From assembly GCA_944472155.2 (NCBI GenBank), contig OX235279.1:144730199-144794198 (forward strand): a DNA stretch of 64,000 nt, in the 5' to 3' direction. This document shows positions 1 through 12,049 of the stretch, piece by piece; position 1 is the stretch's first letter, and every line of letters begins with the position of its first letter. Source of the DNA: Trichobilharzia szidati. Lineage: Eukaryota > Platyhelminthes > Trematoda > Strigeidida > Schistosomatidae. The translations under genes were made by a program, and so were the position numbers. The notes under the pieces were generated by a model. The model had not been told where the DNA came from, ran no database searches, and saw only the letters and a program-made list of their open reading frames with translations.

Positions 1-1029
1 TGATAGTCTGAAGTCAACTGAACTATTTCTTGAATTGAAATTAAAGTAGAAACTTGTCTGATTTGAAAGCTATCTCGAATCCAGAGGCGATAAGCCTTCA
101 AACACCCATTATCCGTTCTTGACTTGTCAATGTTATTACAAAGAGCTAGAGAAGAATCTAAGGCGACTGGAAATGTGAATTACTATTGCATTCACAATGC
201 TAATGTAACTCACCACACTATAACTCGGTTTATATGAGAGGGTTTGAGATATCATAGAGATGCACACGATGAAGTAAGCGGAATAGTCGAAGGCCGCTGT
301 CTTCAAACCAAATACTTTTATCAATGATCGACACCTCCACTATGTTCCGTTAATTGTCTAGCCAGTACAACAGTAAATACAGTTCACAAACATGCTACTC
401 CTAAATCTTAAAACTGTTGCTTTCGTAAGGCGCCTACAGGAGACCTGAAGTCTTGGCACACTTCAGATCAGAATGTTTTTACTGTTCTTAGAGACACTAT
501 ATCCTAATTCATTCCCCAATTTTTAATCAGAAATACATTTTGTTCTATATTCTAGCAAAGTGGCATCATCTAAGTTTGAACAAAGCATTATCTTCTATAT
601 GCCACCACTTAAAATTTCACTAGGATGGTAGTGAATACTTTGAAGTTAACTAAGAACACATAAACTGGATAAAATCTTTCTGTAAATGTAGTTTTTTCAC
701 ATATTTCTAGCCAGAATGACGTAATAACTAATATGCATCTTCAGGTTAAAGGACGCTGTATTAATTAATCCAACCAAAAGTAGGTCCATATACGGAAGAT
801 TTTCTGTGAATATAAACTCTTCCATTACTGATTAATTTTGAATAATTGAGTAAAAACTAGTGTAGGTACACGTGGCAGATTGAAAGTCACAATTATTGTA
901 TCAGACGACACTACTCAGCTACCAGAGCATAAGCAAAACAGAAATGAACCTGCAGATTCGACTAATATACAACCCAATAAGACGACTGATACGAGGGATA
1001 AATTAAAGTATTAGGTACTAATGCATGGT

Positions 1030-1215
1030 CTTATAGTGTTATTATATTATTATTCCCTTAGGTTCTAAGTGGAACATAGGGCTTCAACTGCACATCTCCA
1101 TTTCATCCTCTTCTCTGTAATCTTCTTCAGCCGGCCCCACGATTGCCCATAAGCTTTTATCTTATCCTCGCACAATCTCCTGCATGTCATTCTCGGAAGT
1201 CCAAAGCGTGGTCAA
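1030..1215 (-). mobile_element. RTE/SR2-like LINE 3'-end remnant
   Basis: On the - strand this reads into GCCCTATGTTCCAC, then AACCTAAGGGAATAATA and a short run of ATT/AAT units. The same 3'-terminal block closes the RTE-like LINE at 30690-30840 on the + strand. Only the 3' tail is present, as is usual for 5'-truncated LINE copies. It lies downstream of the amine oxidase first exon, probably in an intron. Confidence 0.55.
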
Positions 1216-1959
1216 ATGATGATAAGGGCTAATTAACTGTTTAGACCGTCAAAATTATAATTGTTACAGCCAGCAGATGAATAACATCAACATAACTAGA
1301 AATCAGCAGTAAATATCTGACTGTGAGTTAACGATTTTTTTAACTAGGACTGATTTGAGCTTTAGTTATACATTCTAAAGTGTACCTAAGGTTAATTCCT
1401 GAGGAGGAGCATATATTTTCACGGGAAGCTAATTCAAGAATGGAAATGTTTCTCAGAAAACACCGCCATCTACTGGCTCAAAACTTGACCACGTTCTTTT
1501 CAAGTCAAAGCATTAACTGTGAAGTTTAGCTTAAAGGCAACCTAAAATGTGAGATATAACTCCTGAAAGTAACTCATAAATACAATAATACATGGGAACT
1601 GAATACTCACCGCCGTACCATAAATAAATTGAGTGAAGTGGGTGTAAATTATCTCATCTTAGAATTTCTTCTAGAACTACTAGCTGTCTCAAGGCTTGCG
1701 AGATCCTTTCCAGTAATAAACAACAACGATATAACCTAATTGTGCAACAATTTTGATGTAGAAAACATGTACAAGTTGTTAATGACCAAATAAATGAACA
1801 TAATCATAGCGAGCAGCTAACTGTATACTTCATAATGTAATATGGCTTATATCTTACATAACCCATCATTTGACTGAGTCTCAACACAAAAATTTGCACA
1901 GAAGTGCCGTAATTCAAGTTGTACAAACCATAGAGCATACAAAAGTAGAAAACAGAAAT

Positions 1960-2235
1960 TCAAAAGAGCTGAGACTAGCAGGAATGTACGGGAGAAAGTA
2001 CAGTAACATGAAGAAACGGGAGAGTTTAGTGGATATGGAAGATTGAAAAAGATCAGTGCACCTGCGCCACTGAGAACAGTTTCTAGCTACATCACCAATA
2101 GTCTCCAGTCGTTAGACCTGAGAGTCCCGAGGACCTCAACCAGGTAGTATACATCTCCTAACGTGGCTCAAACCAACCGTCAAAGATTTAATGGACTGAT
2201 ACCAGGTTTCAGTGTGACCATCCCTAACTGTTTTC
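1960..2235 (-). mobile_element. LINE 3'-end fragment (C-terminal RT tail)
   Basis: The - strand translation shows TWYQSIKSLTVGLSHVRRC, then GPRDSQV, LETIGDVARNCSQWRRC and a stop-containing tail. This is the C-terminal signature of the LINE family whose fuller copies lie at 35200-36320 and 44700-46960 on the + strand. Several stops show it is dead. Confidence 0.6.
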
Positions 2236-3454
2236 CAATTTAATCATATCAGCAGAGTCTCGGCATACGCAACATGTCCAGTCCCTTACATAATCTAAGC
2301 GAAATGCATTAGCTACATCCTTAGACTTCAGAAATACATTGTGGTTAATTCTTCTAATTATTCAGCCTGACTATACGACGTCCTTCTGGCCACCGAGGTT
2401 TAAGCAACCAGAAAATAAATCTAGCCTTCATACAAAAAGTTGCATCATTTGGCGCACAAAATTACATGTGGTCCAAAAGTTGGACTGAAGGATACCAAGA
2501 CTAAAACTGATTATTTCATGGTCAAATTAATATAGAATAATTTGACTTTGGGGCGAAATCACACCACCAGTTATACTGGGAATAACGCTTCTATTCAAGA
2601 GTGGTATAAACAAGTCCTTTCCAAAAACTCAACACAACCTTTATTCTAGCAAACTTTTGATGTCGAAGCCCGTTTACATTAACAGCAACCAAAATGAAAC
2701 TTACATCATAAACTTTCAGAAAAGCTTGTGAGCTATAAGTGATATTTACGACAGCCAGGTTTGCCATTAATTTAATCGAAGTAGCAGTTTAAAATAGCTG
2801 ATTTGAAATGAATGAGTCGTCACATGAGACCTGAACCAGACCATCTGTCTGACTAATTCGTTTTTGAATTGAACATTAAAGTCGAAATTTTAATTTGCAA
2901 TCTTTTCTTCACAACCATCAGTACTTATCAACGATTATTTTCAAATCCCGTTACATAGAAAGCTCAATTTTGCAATAAAGTTAATGAGGAAATAGAAAGT
3001 AGTCCTTATATATCGTGGGATTTTAGATATCATAAGCTAAACCAGGCAGTTAATAAGCAAACAAGTCAATAAAGTAATACTTTTGTTTACAACATGGTTA
3101 CATGCTTGATTTTAACAATGACAAAATCAAATGGCAATTATGATTTCCTGTATTTTAATTACAGATGAACTTAATTCTGACCAAACTACTAAGTAGTTAC
3201 ACGACTACTGTCGAATTCAGATCTTATCTCGAGCTAAGAAAATGGCTATTCAACGAAAAATTGGGCTGCATGCGTAATTCACGCACACGTGTAGTGAATA
3301 TGCCGTTTTAATGCAAATAATAGGTGAAGCGTTTTTTTGCCCTATGTATGCAATTATAATTAGTATTTATCAATCATAATATAACCAATAAAGATTTTAA
3401 CACGTGTATTAACTTTTAAATTACTTCTTGAAAGCAATAAAAAACCTCACTCAC

Positions 3455-3602
3455 ATGATAGTGACGGTAAACGTACACTGTGTATTCGGCCACCTGGACG
3501 ATTACGTGCCTCCAACACCAAAACATTATGAGATTCACGAGTAAGAAGGTGGGCTGCTGCCAATCCAGAAATACCCGCACCTATTACAATCACATCGAAC
3601 AT
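3455..3602 (-). CDS. First exon of FAD-dependent amine oxidase (partial gene)
   Basis: Reading the - strand from ATG at 3602, the exon encodes a short start followed by [17 protein letters not shown] (residues 4-20) and then [14 protein letters not shown] (27-40). These are the dinucleotide-binding GxGxxG motif and the LEARxRxGGR motif that open flavin amine oxidases (monoamine or polyamine oxidase, and related LSD-type enzymes). After 49 codons plus one base there is a strong gtgagt donor, so intron phase is 1. Which subfamily it is cannot be told from this exon, and I found no later exon between 1 and 3400. The substrate would be an amine, oxidised with FAD as cofactor. Confidence 0.85.
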
Positions 3603-3700
3603 GCCTAAGACCACTCAACCGAAAGTAGCGACAGGCCAACCAATCAGACAAGGTTAGTGGGCAACACGACCGAAGCAACTGGGTGTGCGGCAGCGACTTC
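3603..3700 (-). promoter_or_regulatory. Putative upstream/promoter region of amine oxidase gene
   Basis: This is a short GC-richer stretch immediately upstream of the ATG at 3602. It includes a CCAAT pentamer on the + strand at 3640-3644 (inverted relative to the gene). Position and composition are the only evidence. Confidence 0.3.
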
Positions 3701-4379
3701 AACTTTAAATTTAATAATTACCTTTAGATAAACCAGTATTAATTTAATCATTTATATTGTTAAAAGTTTTTTATGGTTAAATTTACATTCGTAAGATGAC
3801 GCTAAATATAAAAAATAAATTAAATTTTAACATAGGTTTCGAGTGTTTCAACATTCCAATTTTGCCAGTGAAGAAGCAAACCTCCAAGAAGACGAAAAAT
3901 AATGAGAATAAAAGTGAGTGTGTGGTACAAAGGAAGTCTATGTTGTTAGCTTTTCACACAATTCCGCATAACAAGCCATCAAATTAGATCTATATAAAAA
4001 TAATTCCTAGGAAACCCCGGAAGCAACACTGAAACTATCTAATATATTAATGCTTGCGTAAATTAACACAAGAAGACTGATTTGAGAATCATGAATTAAA
4101 TGGGGTTATTTTTCTTCAGGTAGTTTTTTAGCGTTTCTAAGGATTGCGGGAAATACAAAAACATCATAAGGTTAAACTAACTCAGGAATTAATGGGCTCC
4201 CGAGTACCTCATAATTCACTTAATATTTCTACACACTTCGAAATTATCCCTAAAAATGAGACATACTAAAAGAACAGCTAAAATAAAGTCTGAGTACTTC
4301 TGAAAAATTAGAATTGAGTACAAAAATACAAACAAGCCAACATATATAAATTAAGTAATTTCAAACTTAACAGGCAGTG

Positions 4380-5350
4380 AGACACCACTTTACAAAATAA
4401 CCAGTTTACATTGGATGCTGATCTTCCCCGTCTAAGTCAACCTGATAGAGGTACACTGTCAAGCGCCCACGTCAGTTTGCTTCCAGTCGTTTGTGCATGA
4501 TCCCAAGCAAAGTAAGCAATCGTCATCGCTATGTTTCCGACTCCGAAATAAATCTCTTATTTTAGACTATCGATATGGTGTTTTTACTTTTCTTTTGTCT
4601 TAACAGAACAAGTACTTTGGGGTTACGGATAGGAACTTTCGTCAATGTGCAGCATATCTTGCGCAACCATCGACATTCCGTCTTCCCCTAAACTGGTGAG
4701 CCCATTAACGGGCTTCGTTTTCTAAACTTTTGAGCATGCACACTCCACTCTGCTTCAATGAGTTCTTCGTTTTTTCACTTCTTCATTAGTTATCTTCACT
4801 ATATTTTTACTTAGACCGTTTTTATGATGTCCTATCAGACACGCAAACTTATACGCATTCCCATTCAGATCGTGCTCTTCTAACCAGACAATGTAGAAAC
4901 ATTGTTTCCGCACGCTGAAGTGGATTTCCATGAATGTGATGTAACTAATCTACGTTTACAATTCCTTGCTTTTATAGTGCGCTATCTCAGGATTTCAGAA
5001 AATGTGTTGTCGCACACATATTCGCCCCAGAATTAAGTGATTCCTTTGAAGCGTTCAAATCAGTCATTCAGTAGGGAAACCTTCCCTCAGAATGTCCAAG
5101 TCTTGACGAACTCTTAGAACGCGTCGAGGTTGGAAATGGTTCAGCTGTATACATGGTTTCACAAACTCGCGAATTCACCAGTCACAGGAGATAAGACCAG
5201 GAATTCTTTAGAGAGTCGTACTTGTCCAAGTTACTGCAACTATTCCAGACTATAAGTGTGACGCTTCAAGGAGTCACCACCGATGACTTTGCTACATAGG
5301 CTGATGGAATCCTGGCAATATCTCAGTGGCCAGGAACTGAGGTCGGCTAG
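4380..5350 (+). mobile_element. Fragmentary Gypsy-type LTR element: LTR, PBS-like site, gag
   Basis: 4400-4690 resembles the LTR of the next element (shared block TTGGATGCTGA, then a GTGCATGATCCC block). It is followed by the PBS-like CTGGTGAGCCC near 4693. From about 4850 a gag-like frame appears, with LDELLERVEVGNGSA and VTLQGVTTDDFAT matching the gag of the element at 5614, and it is broken by stops. No pol follows, so this is a truncated older relative. Confidence 0.65.
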
Positions 5351-5429
5351 ACCAGTAAATGAAAGTCGAGTAGTGACTCTAAAACGAAATGGTTATGTAG
5401 GCAATCCAAGGTTTCTGTTGCAGTCGGCG

Positions 5430-5600
5430 TGGCACCGGCTCTGAGTTCTGCTTTGCTATTTAGCTCTCGCAAGTCAAAACAGAATTTCCAACTCCCGCCC
5501 CCCTATATACTAGGAGGATTGCAGAGTCATACGCCTGTCAGCTTCAGCAATAACACTGTCTTATAACATCTGCTTCACTTGCTTCTCAACTTCACTACTA
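5430..5600 (-). pseudogene. Opposite-strand reverse transcriptase scrap
   Basis: On the - strand, frames show EVEKQVKQML, VIAEAD and, after frameshifts, GGGSWKFCFDLREL. These are in the order expected for the N-terminal part of a Gypsy-type RT. It is sandwiched between two + strand LTR elements, so it is probably another nested fragment. Confidence 0.4.
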
Positions 5601-5613
5601 AATAAAATAGGCC

Positions 5614-5968
5614 TGTCGTGGTAGGTAATTCCCCAATATTATTGGCCACAGCATTCACCACTGAGTATTGGATGCTGACCCTCACTGTTTAAGTCAATTT
5701 GTTTAGCAGAAGGCTTCCGGTCACGCACCCACGCCATTTGGTACGCCTTCAGGTCACGTTCGTTCGTTCGTGCACGATCCCTAGCTAGTTGGGCAATCGT
5801 CTCGCACTCCGATTCGGTCCCGAAACATAACTCGTAATCTGGACGGCCAATTTTTGTATTTTGCTTTGCCTTTGGTCTACGCGGAAGGAATACTATAGAA
5901 GTTGTGGATATTAGATCTTGCGTTATTATACTTCGTACTATCCGTGAACGTCAATACTTTCAGCCTCT
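5614..5968 (+). repeat. 5' LTR of Gypsy element
   Basis: Starts TGTCGTGGTAGGTAATTCC and ends near TTCAGCCTCT. It matches 10362-10589 closely, but contains about 125 bases (roughly 5785-5910) absent from the 3' copy. The exact right edge is uncertain by about five bases. Confidence 0.8.
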
Positions 5969-6129
5969 AAATTGGTGAGCCCTACCGCGAACTTCGTCTT
6001 TGGTAAATATACAGGCAAATCCGGTGAGTTCGTTCCATTTTGTATTTGTTCCTGTACTATTTTCAGACTACATACATTTCGAAGTGACTGATCATACTCC
6101 TAAGTTCATTTGTATACACTAAAATGCCA

Positions 6130-6640
6130 AAACTTTTCAGCTCGCACCATTTTGGCCAGATAATGGTGAATCATGGTTTCAGATAGCTGAGTCTGATTTT
6201 AGCGAACATGGGTCAACTGGTCAACGTTCACAGTTCCTTGCAGTTGTCCACGCCCTGCCGCGGGAATTCAGAGAATGCGTAACTGTGCATATATCGAGCT
6301 CAGAGTTAAGTAACTAATGTGAGTTGCTTAAAGCACCCCTCCTAAGGAGAAACGTTCTCATGGACCGACAGCGTCTCGATGAACTATTTCGCAACGTGGA
6401 GTTTGGTGAACATTCAGCTGCGAGCATGCTAACAAGAATGAGGGAAGCTATGGGCCAACGTCAGTCCGATGAAGGACTTTTCAGATAACTGTTCTCATCC
6501 AAACTGCCCCAGTCAGTACAGGCTGTGCTGGTGACACTTCAGGGTGTTATTTTAGATGACTTAGCTGTTTCTGCAGGTAACATTTTAGAAATAACAAAAC
6601 GGCCGGTTACTGAAATATGCTCAGTTACCGAACAGACTTA
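6130..6640 (+). pseudogene. Gypsy gag remnant
   Basis: Reading frames show PFWPDN, then ESWFQIAESDF, SQFLAVVHALPREFRE and LDELFRNVEFGEHSA, typical of Gag of this Gypsy lineage. At least two in-frame stops and a shift break it. No zinc knuckle is clear downstream. Confidence 0.65.
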
Positions 6641-6849
6641 GAGTAGGGGCACTGCAGTGATAGAATTATGCAACTCCGTCCAGCAGATGCTTAGGTCAAA
6701 CATACCTTGTAATACCTCCAATCGTCTTGTGAACTACCCTCAACGGCGAAACTCACATGGCCAGTCTAAATCAAAGCCACATTCACTGAAATACCCTATG
6801 GCCGCGAAGTGAAATGTTGCCGAAAACCTTGTAATTTCGGCAACTTCTC

Positions 6850-7600
6850 AAAGACTGGGAAACTATCCCACCGGCTGGCGTTGGCGTCCTTCTTGCTATA
6901 GCAGCAGATCGACAGAAGGAAGCCACCTTCAACTTGCAGGCTGCAGATGGAAAACCAATTGGAACCTTTGGCAGGAAATGCGTCTATCTGAACGTTGATT
7001 TACGCAAACCTATTCATTGAATTTTCCTTCTCGCTGACTTCACAATGCCCATCATTGGCACAGACATACTTAATCACCACGGTTTATTCGTAGACGTCCG
7101 CCGAAAACGATTGGTAAACTGTACTACTAGACTGTCTATCAAGGGCATCACCTACGTAGACCATAGCTTGTCACTCGTTAAGAAGAGGGCAATCTTTGAT
7201 CCAACTTTCCAGCCAACTGCTGACAACTACCCGGAACTTAATTGCCCGTCTAAAGACCTACTGTGCATAACCAGCAATGTTATGCATCACATAACCTCAG
7301 GACAACCTGTGACATCTAAAGCACGACGCCTTGCTCCTGGAAAACTGAGACTCGCTAAAATTGAGTTCGACGATATGCTCACCCTTGGCATCATTCGGCC
7401 ATCGAATAGCCCATGGGCATCCCCACTGCATATGGTACCGAAAAAGGATTGCAACGATTCGTGACCCACTGGTGATTACCGTGGAGTGAACGCCAAAACA
7501 ACCCCTGATTGCTGTCCACTACCTCACAGACACGACTTGACGGCAACATTATCTGGCGCAACTATATCCTCGAAAATAGACTTGGTTAAAGCTGTAAATC
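6850..7600 (+). pseudogene. Gypsy protease and N-terminal RT remnant
   Basis: The frame at 7045-7464 gives MPIIGTDILNHHG (the end of a retropepsin, G-D/N-x-L type), then a linker. The RT start follows, with GIIRPSNSPWASPLHMVPKK. A stop interrupts just before the GDYRGVNAKT motif. The upstream protease core is degenerate, with no clear DTG. Confidence 0.75.
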
Positions 7601-7636
7601 AAAATAAATAAATAAATAAAAATTAACCAAATCCCG

Positions 7637-8047
7637 ATGACACCAGAAGATATTCCGAAAACGGCTATCATCACGCCTTTCGGACTTTTCGAATTTCTAC
7701 GTATGCCATTTTGTCTCCGGAATGCAGCACAAACACTCCAACACTTCACTGACGGAGTATTTCGCGGTCTCGGCTTTGTATACGCGTACTTAGACGACTA
7801 CCTCACTGCAAGTTCACACAAGGAAACTCACCTTAGACACTTGGACTTGGCATTTGAAAGGTTACGCCAACATGGTGTAACCATTGATATTCAGAAGTGT
7901 CAGATAGGTGTTGACTCACTCGACTTTCTGGGCCACACCATTGACTGCAACGGCATTCGCCCACTGGTTAGTAAAGTTGAAGCGATACTGAACTTTCCAG
8001 AGCCACAGACAGTGAAAAGTCTGCGCGCTCTTTCAACGGCCTGGTAA
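7637..8047 (+). pseudogene. Gypsy RT catalytic core
   Basis: Open frame of 136 codons. ITPFGLFEFLRMPF is followed by the catalytic YLDD box at 7787-7798 (inside AYLDDYL), then FLGHTIDCNGIRP and a connection region. A short AAAT-rich insertion at 7600-7625 separates it from the preceding SKIDLVKA motif. RNase H follows in another frame. Confidence 0.85.
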
Positions 8048-8059
8048 GTTATTATCGAC

Positions 8060-8570
8060 GGTTTATTCTCTCATTCAGCCATTAACAGACCTTCTTCGAA
8101 GGAGTAACAAGTCCATCGAACTCTATGCGTCTGCTCAAAACGCTTTCACTCGGATTAAAAACGCTACGGCGGATGCAACACTTCTAATGTATCAGGATCC
8201 AATGGCACGGTTAAGTATCTCGGTTGATGCATCAGACACTGCAATCGGCGCACTTCTGCAACAACTAGTCAAAAGAGAGTGACAACCACTCGCCTTTTTC
8301 TCGAGGCGCCTACAGCACATTCGCCAGAGAACTTCTTACTATGTAATGTGCTATACGCCATTCCCGATATTCAGTAAAGGGTCGTGAATTTATAATTTCC
8401 ACTGACTGCAAACCTCTGACGTACTGCCTGAACTAAACCTCAGATAATTATTCACCTAGTGAATCACGACAACTGGACTACATTTCACAGTTCACATCGG
8501 ATATTCGCCATCTATCCGGAGTGAACAACACTGTGGCGGATGCCTTGTCGCACGTTTGTTCCCTCACCTG
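8060..8570 (+). pseudogene. Gypsy RNase H remnant
   Basis: Frames show LSISVDASDTAIGALLQQ, then QPLAFFSRRLQ, REFIISTDCKPLTY and TVADALSHV, the expected RNase H order of an LTR element. At least three stops interrupt it. Confidence 0.7.
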
Positions 8571-8589
8571 AACAGTTGGCATAGACCTT

Positions 8590-9540
8590 GTGAAACTGGC
8601 TCGTCTTCAAAAAGAAGATACCGTGCTTCAACATGAGTTGCCGAACACAGCTCTGCAACTAGCTGAGAAACCCTTAGGTATAGGAAAAGATACTATTCTC
8701 TGGGACATTTCCACGAGTACTCCTCGCCACATCGAGCCTAAAAGTTATCGCCGTAACGTCTTCAATACGTTACATGGCTTATCCCACCCAGGTATTCGAA
8801 CTACCGTCAAGCTCGTAACTAGTCGGTTTTGTTGGCCCGGTATTAATAAAGAAGTAGGGGAATGGGCACACACATGCTTAGCTTGCCAAAAGTGCAAGGT
8901 AGTGAGACACACCAAAGGCCCCCTTGGTACCTTTCTTGTCCCTGTCGCCCGTTTCGAACACGTCCACATTGATCTGTTGGACCCCTCCCAGAATCTCCTG
9001 GATATACCTATATCTGAACCTGCATTGACCGTTTCACAAGATGGCCTGAAGCAGTACCCCTCAAGGATGTATCTACTGAAACAGTAGCACGCGTCTTTGT
9101 CAAACAGTGAATCGCAAGCTTTGGATGCCCATCCTCCATAACAACTGATCGCGTTCGGCAATTGAAAAGCGGCTTATTCTTCGCCTTGACCAAAACCATA
9201 CGTTGTATTCGTTTTTGAACAACAGCCTACCATCCTCAAACTAATGGCATGGTATAACGTCCGCACCGGCAGTTGAAAGCTGGGTTATCAGCTGCAAACA
9301 ATGCACATTGGACTGAATCACAACCGTTAGTTCTCCTAGGGATACGAAACGCCTTGAAAACTGATGCTGGTCGTACTACCGCCGAGCTCGTATATGGTAA
9401 AACACTACGATTGCCAGGTGAGTTTGTTCCTTCCTCTAGCTTCCAACCAGTGGTAGGTCACGCCCCATACGTCAGCAGGCTTACAAATGCAATGCGTTCA
9501 GTTAAACCTGTTCCCTTCGACCACAGTCCGCAGACGTCTT
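8590..9540 (+). pseudogene. Gypsy integrase remnant
   Basis: The frame at 8590-9087 carries the N-terminal HHCC zinc-binding pattern (LHGLSHPG, then FCWPGI and CLACQKCK), followed by FEHVHIDLLDP with the first catalytic Asp region. A shifted frame gives [10 protein letters not shown] and SSITTDR, and 9273-9557 gives the C-terminal core with GIRNALKTDAGRTTAELVYG. It is not functional as it stands. Confidence 0.8.
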
Positions 9541-9589
9541 TGTTCACCCCTGTTTGACAACTTCTTCACATTTATCTGTCCGTCGTAAT

Positions 9590-9883
9590 TCTGTGAGTCG
9601 CCCACTGGAACCTACATACTACGGACCATATAAAGTCATTAAACGTACGGTTAAATTCTTTGTCTTAGACGAAAAAACCACGAAGACACAGTTAGCATCG
9701 ACCACCTACTTAGAAGGCAATCCCATGAGCCTAGAACTGAGCATTCCCAATAATACACAAGTGACCGAATATCCGTTAGTCCTCGAGGAAATCACTAGCA
9801 CGTCGAGCCCTCAAAGGAAACGCTTCTGGACAAAACATGAGATTCCCAGAACATCTTCACACTTACATCACATAACTAAGTGA
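9590..9883 (+). pseudogene. Gypsy integrase C-terminal tail
   Basis: The frame encodes YYGPYKVIKRTVKFFVLD, the GPY/F-type C-terminal module of Gypsy integrases, and then a low-complexity end. Between 9884 and 10348 no further domain is visible. Confidence 0.65.
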
Positions 9884-10361
9884 TGCGATTCACCCACTTC
9901 TCATTCGTTTGCGTTATTTATTTTTTTCTTTCACACATCAATTTTTATATTGCATCCCGCAACACAAGTGAAAAACTTTTCTATAACCGTACATGTTACA
10001 TACACTACAAAACTAGATATATACTTTTTTCGATGTTCCATTTTCGCATTATTTCACTGTATGGTGGATGAATATCATTTTTCAAACGTTATTTTTAGTA
10101 CATCTTCCTCAAAAAGTTCCTAGCATTCTTGTTTTCTTTTCCAGGTGCGAAGGGCACTGGACAAGAAGCAAACGAAGCACGAAATCCAACGGACAAACAC
10201 AAACGAAGCGATGTACAGACACCCTATTAGCATAGGTAGACGACCAGTAGGCACTACATCAAGCCGATCGAAGGGTTCTTACCTATGGAAGAACCACTGG
10301 ATGTTTTTACTTACGGCTGGTTGCGTCTTGGGGTCCTCACAACCCACTAGGAGGAGTGGGC

Positions 10362-10589
10362 TGTAGCGGCAGGTAATTCCCCAAAATTATTGGCCACAGC
10401 ATTCACCACTGAATATTGGATGCTGACCCTCACTGTTTAAGTCAATTTGTTTAGCAGAAGGCTTCCGGTCACGCACCCACGCCATTTGGTACGCCTTCAG
10501 GTCGCGTTCGTTCTTTTGTGCATGATCCCTATTAGATCTTGCGTTAGTATACTTCGTACTATCCGTGAATGTCAGTACGTTCAGTCTCT
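10362..10589 (+). repeat. 3' LTR of Gypsy element, internally deleted
   Basis: Starts TGTAGCGGCAGGTAATTCC directly after the polypurine tract. It aligns to the 5' LTR to about base 170, then skips to the ATTAGATCTTGCGTTA block. Confidence 0.8.
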
Positions 10590-10769
10590 GTAGTGTTCTC
10601 TTTTTGCGAATGGCGTCATGTTCTGACAGGTCACCGCTTTTTCACGCCTCATGTTATCGCGTTGACAGTAGGGTTCCCACATTTTCAGTACCCAGGTGAC
10701 CGTATTTGCTAGTTACTTTTGTTATATTCTGTGTCTTTGACGCCTTGATTGCTACTATTTCTCTTGTCT

Positions 10770-11990
10770 CATATGTTTTTATAAGCCTGTACTTAATCAC
10801 ATCCCTCTCTCTGGCGTCGACCTCTCTAAGAAAGTCAGCCCCTAAGTGTAGTTAACCGTAACTCGTTCACGACAATGAACGAGAACGTTATTTTGTGATC
10901 GCTAATAATAACGCTACATTTTAACACGCCCCTTGTGTTACTATATGCAAACCTACCGTTTGAATTGTCAGTGAACACACTCTGACTGTCTGACATAGAT
11001 TCATATGTGTTAGTAAAACTGCCTACCTTCATCTACTGAACATACTGAACTCTTGTCCATTTATGCGCAACTTAGAATACATGTCTCCTCTCTCGATATC
11101 TCCGATAACTTCTAGTCTTGTAAGAGAGAAAGAACAGATAGCACACTGTCTGTAATTCCTTCTCCGTCTTTCCGGCAGTGCTTCTTCCAGTGCCCTTATT
11201 TGTCACATTCATGGCATTGGTCTTCCCTTGTACTCATTCGTAGCGCTACTACTTCACAATGCAAATCTTCAATTTCCTGTTCCCATTGATATGTTTTGCT
11301 GGCTACCATTGTGCTCATAGCTGTTTGGTCTCCCTAGCAAGTACATCAATATCCAGGAGTTGTGCAGCGTTAAGTAGTCGTGGTTGCTGAGCAGTGTTGT
11401 CTGGAACACTGGATGAACTGAGAAGTCAATAACTGACACTCCGACACTTCATTAAGTGTGACAATTGCACGATGAAGTAGACCTGCCAGTATCACCGCCA
11501 ACATTAATGGGTCTCCCTCTGGTCCCAGTTTCATGAATCGAAACTGCCTCACTGCCTGCTGTCTGCACATCGGGCTGTCAAACTCAGCCAGCAATCGTTC
11601 AACCATTACCTTTCAAATCTGTTTTCACTTCACCGCTCCACGCTGCCTTACACTGCCTTTATCCAACCTTCAGCAGCATTGCCAGCACGACTGAATTATC
11701 CTCCAGACCCTTGACAACCACCGACTCAGCGAAAGCAACAAAGTATCGCCAGAAGCTCCCTATGTCCTCCTTTTCGAAAGCAGTAGGCCATGGGATCTTC
11801 ATTGTCTGGAGCCAGTGACACCAAAATAACGGGAAAAGACAAAAGAAGTGGTAATTGACCTTTGTCACTGAAGAAAACACACACCCTATTTACACATTTC
11901 CAGCCACATTTGAGGTTGGCTAAGTCAGTGGATAACGCACTATTCCGATTTCTTGTCGATTTTTCGGAGGTTAAATTTAGAGACATACAG
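10770..11990 (-). mobile_element. Opposite-strand Gypsy fragment: gag, zinc knuckle, protease
   Basis: On the - strand, 11850-11660 gives KIPWPTAFEKEDIGSFWRY and VVKGLEDNSVVLAMLL. 11606-11370 gives LLAEFDSPMCRQQAVRQF, RGLLHRA-like and LLTSQFIQCS. Near 11190-11220 lies a CHECDK/GHWKKHC zinc knuckle interrupted by one stop. 11030-10780 gives a protease-like tail ending GADFLRE. This is a gag-to-protease fragment with no RT. It abuts the 3' LTR of the + strand element and belongs to a different Gypsy lineage. Confidence 0.7.
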
Positions 11991-12049
11991 TGGTCGAATG
12001 AGTGTATTTCCTGGATATAATGTAAACGAAATCCAGATTTGAGGAATAG

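Larger units (their letters stand above)
1..3400. other. AT-rich non-coding, probably intronic
   Basis: Apart from the two LINE scraps, no exon-like reading frame or RNA gene is visible. It lies downstream of the amine oxidase first exon and is plausibly its first intron, but no acceptor with coding sequence could be matched. Confidence 0.4.
5614..10589 (+). mobile_element. Gypsy-type LTR retrotransposon, decayed, near full length
   Basis: Two related LTRs flank gag, protease, RT, RNase H and integrase in the standard Gypsy order. The body has many in-frame stops and frameshifts, so no product can be expected. A PBS-like TGGTGAGCCC follows the 5' LTR; it resembles a tRNA-Trp-type primer site as used in CsRn1/kabuki-type elements (inference). 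A polypurine tract AGGAGGAGTGGG at 10349-10360 immediately precedes the 3' LTR. No envelope-like gene is seen between integrase and the 3' LTR. Confidence 0.85.

Noticed and set aside
3796..3987. Open + strand frame of 63 codons, divergent from the amine oxidase exon
   Set aside because: Lys/Asn-rich composition typical of AT-rich DNA, no domain, no splice context.
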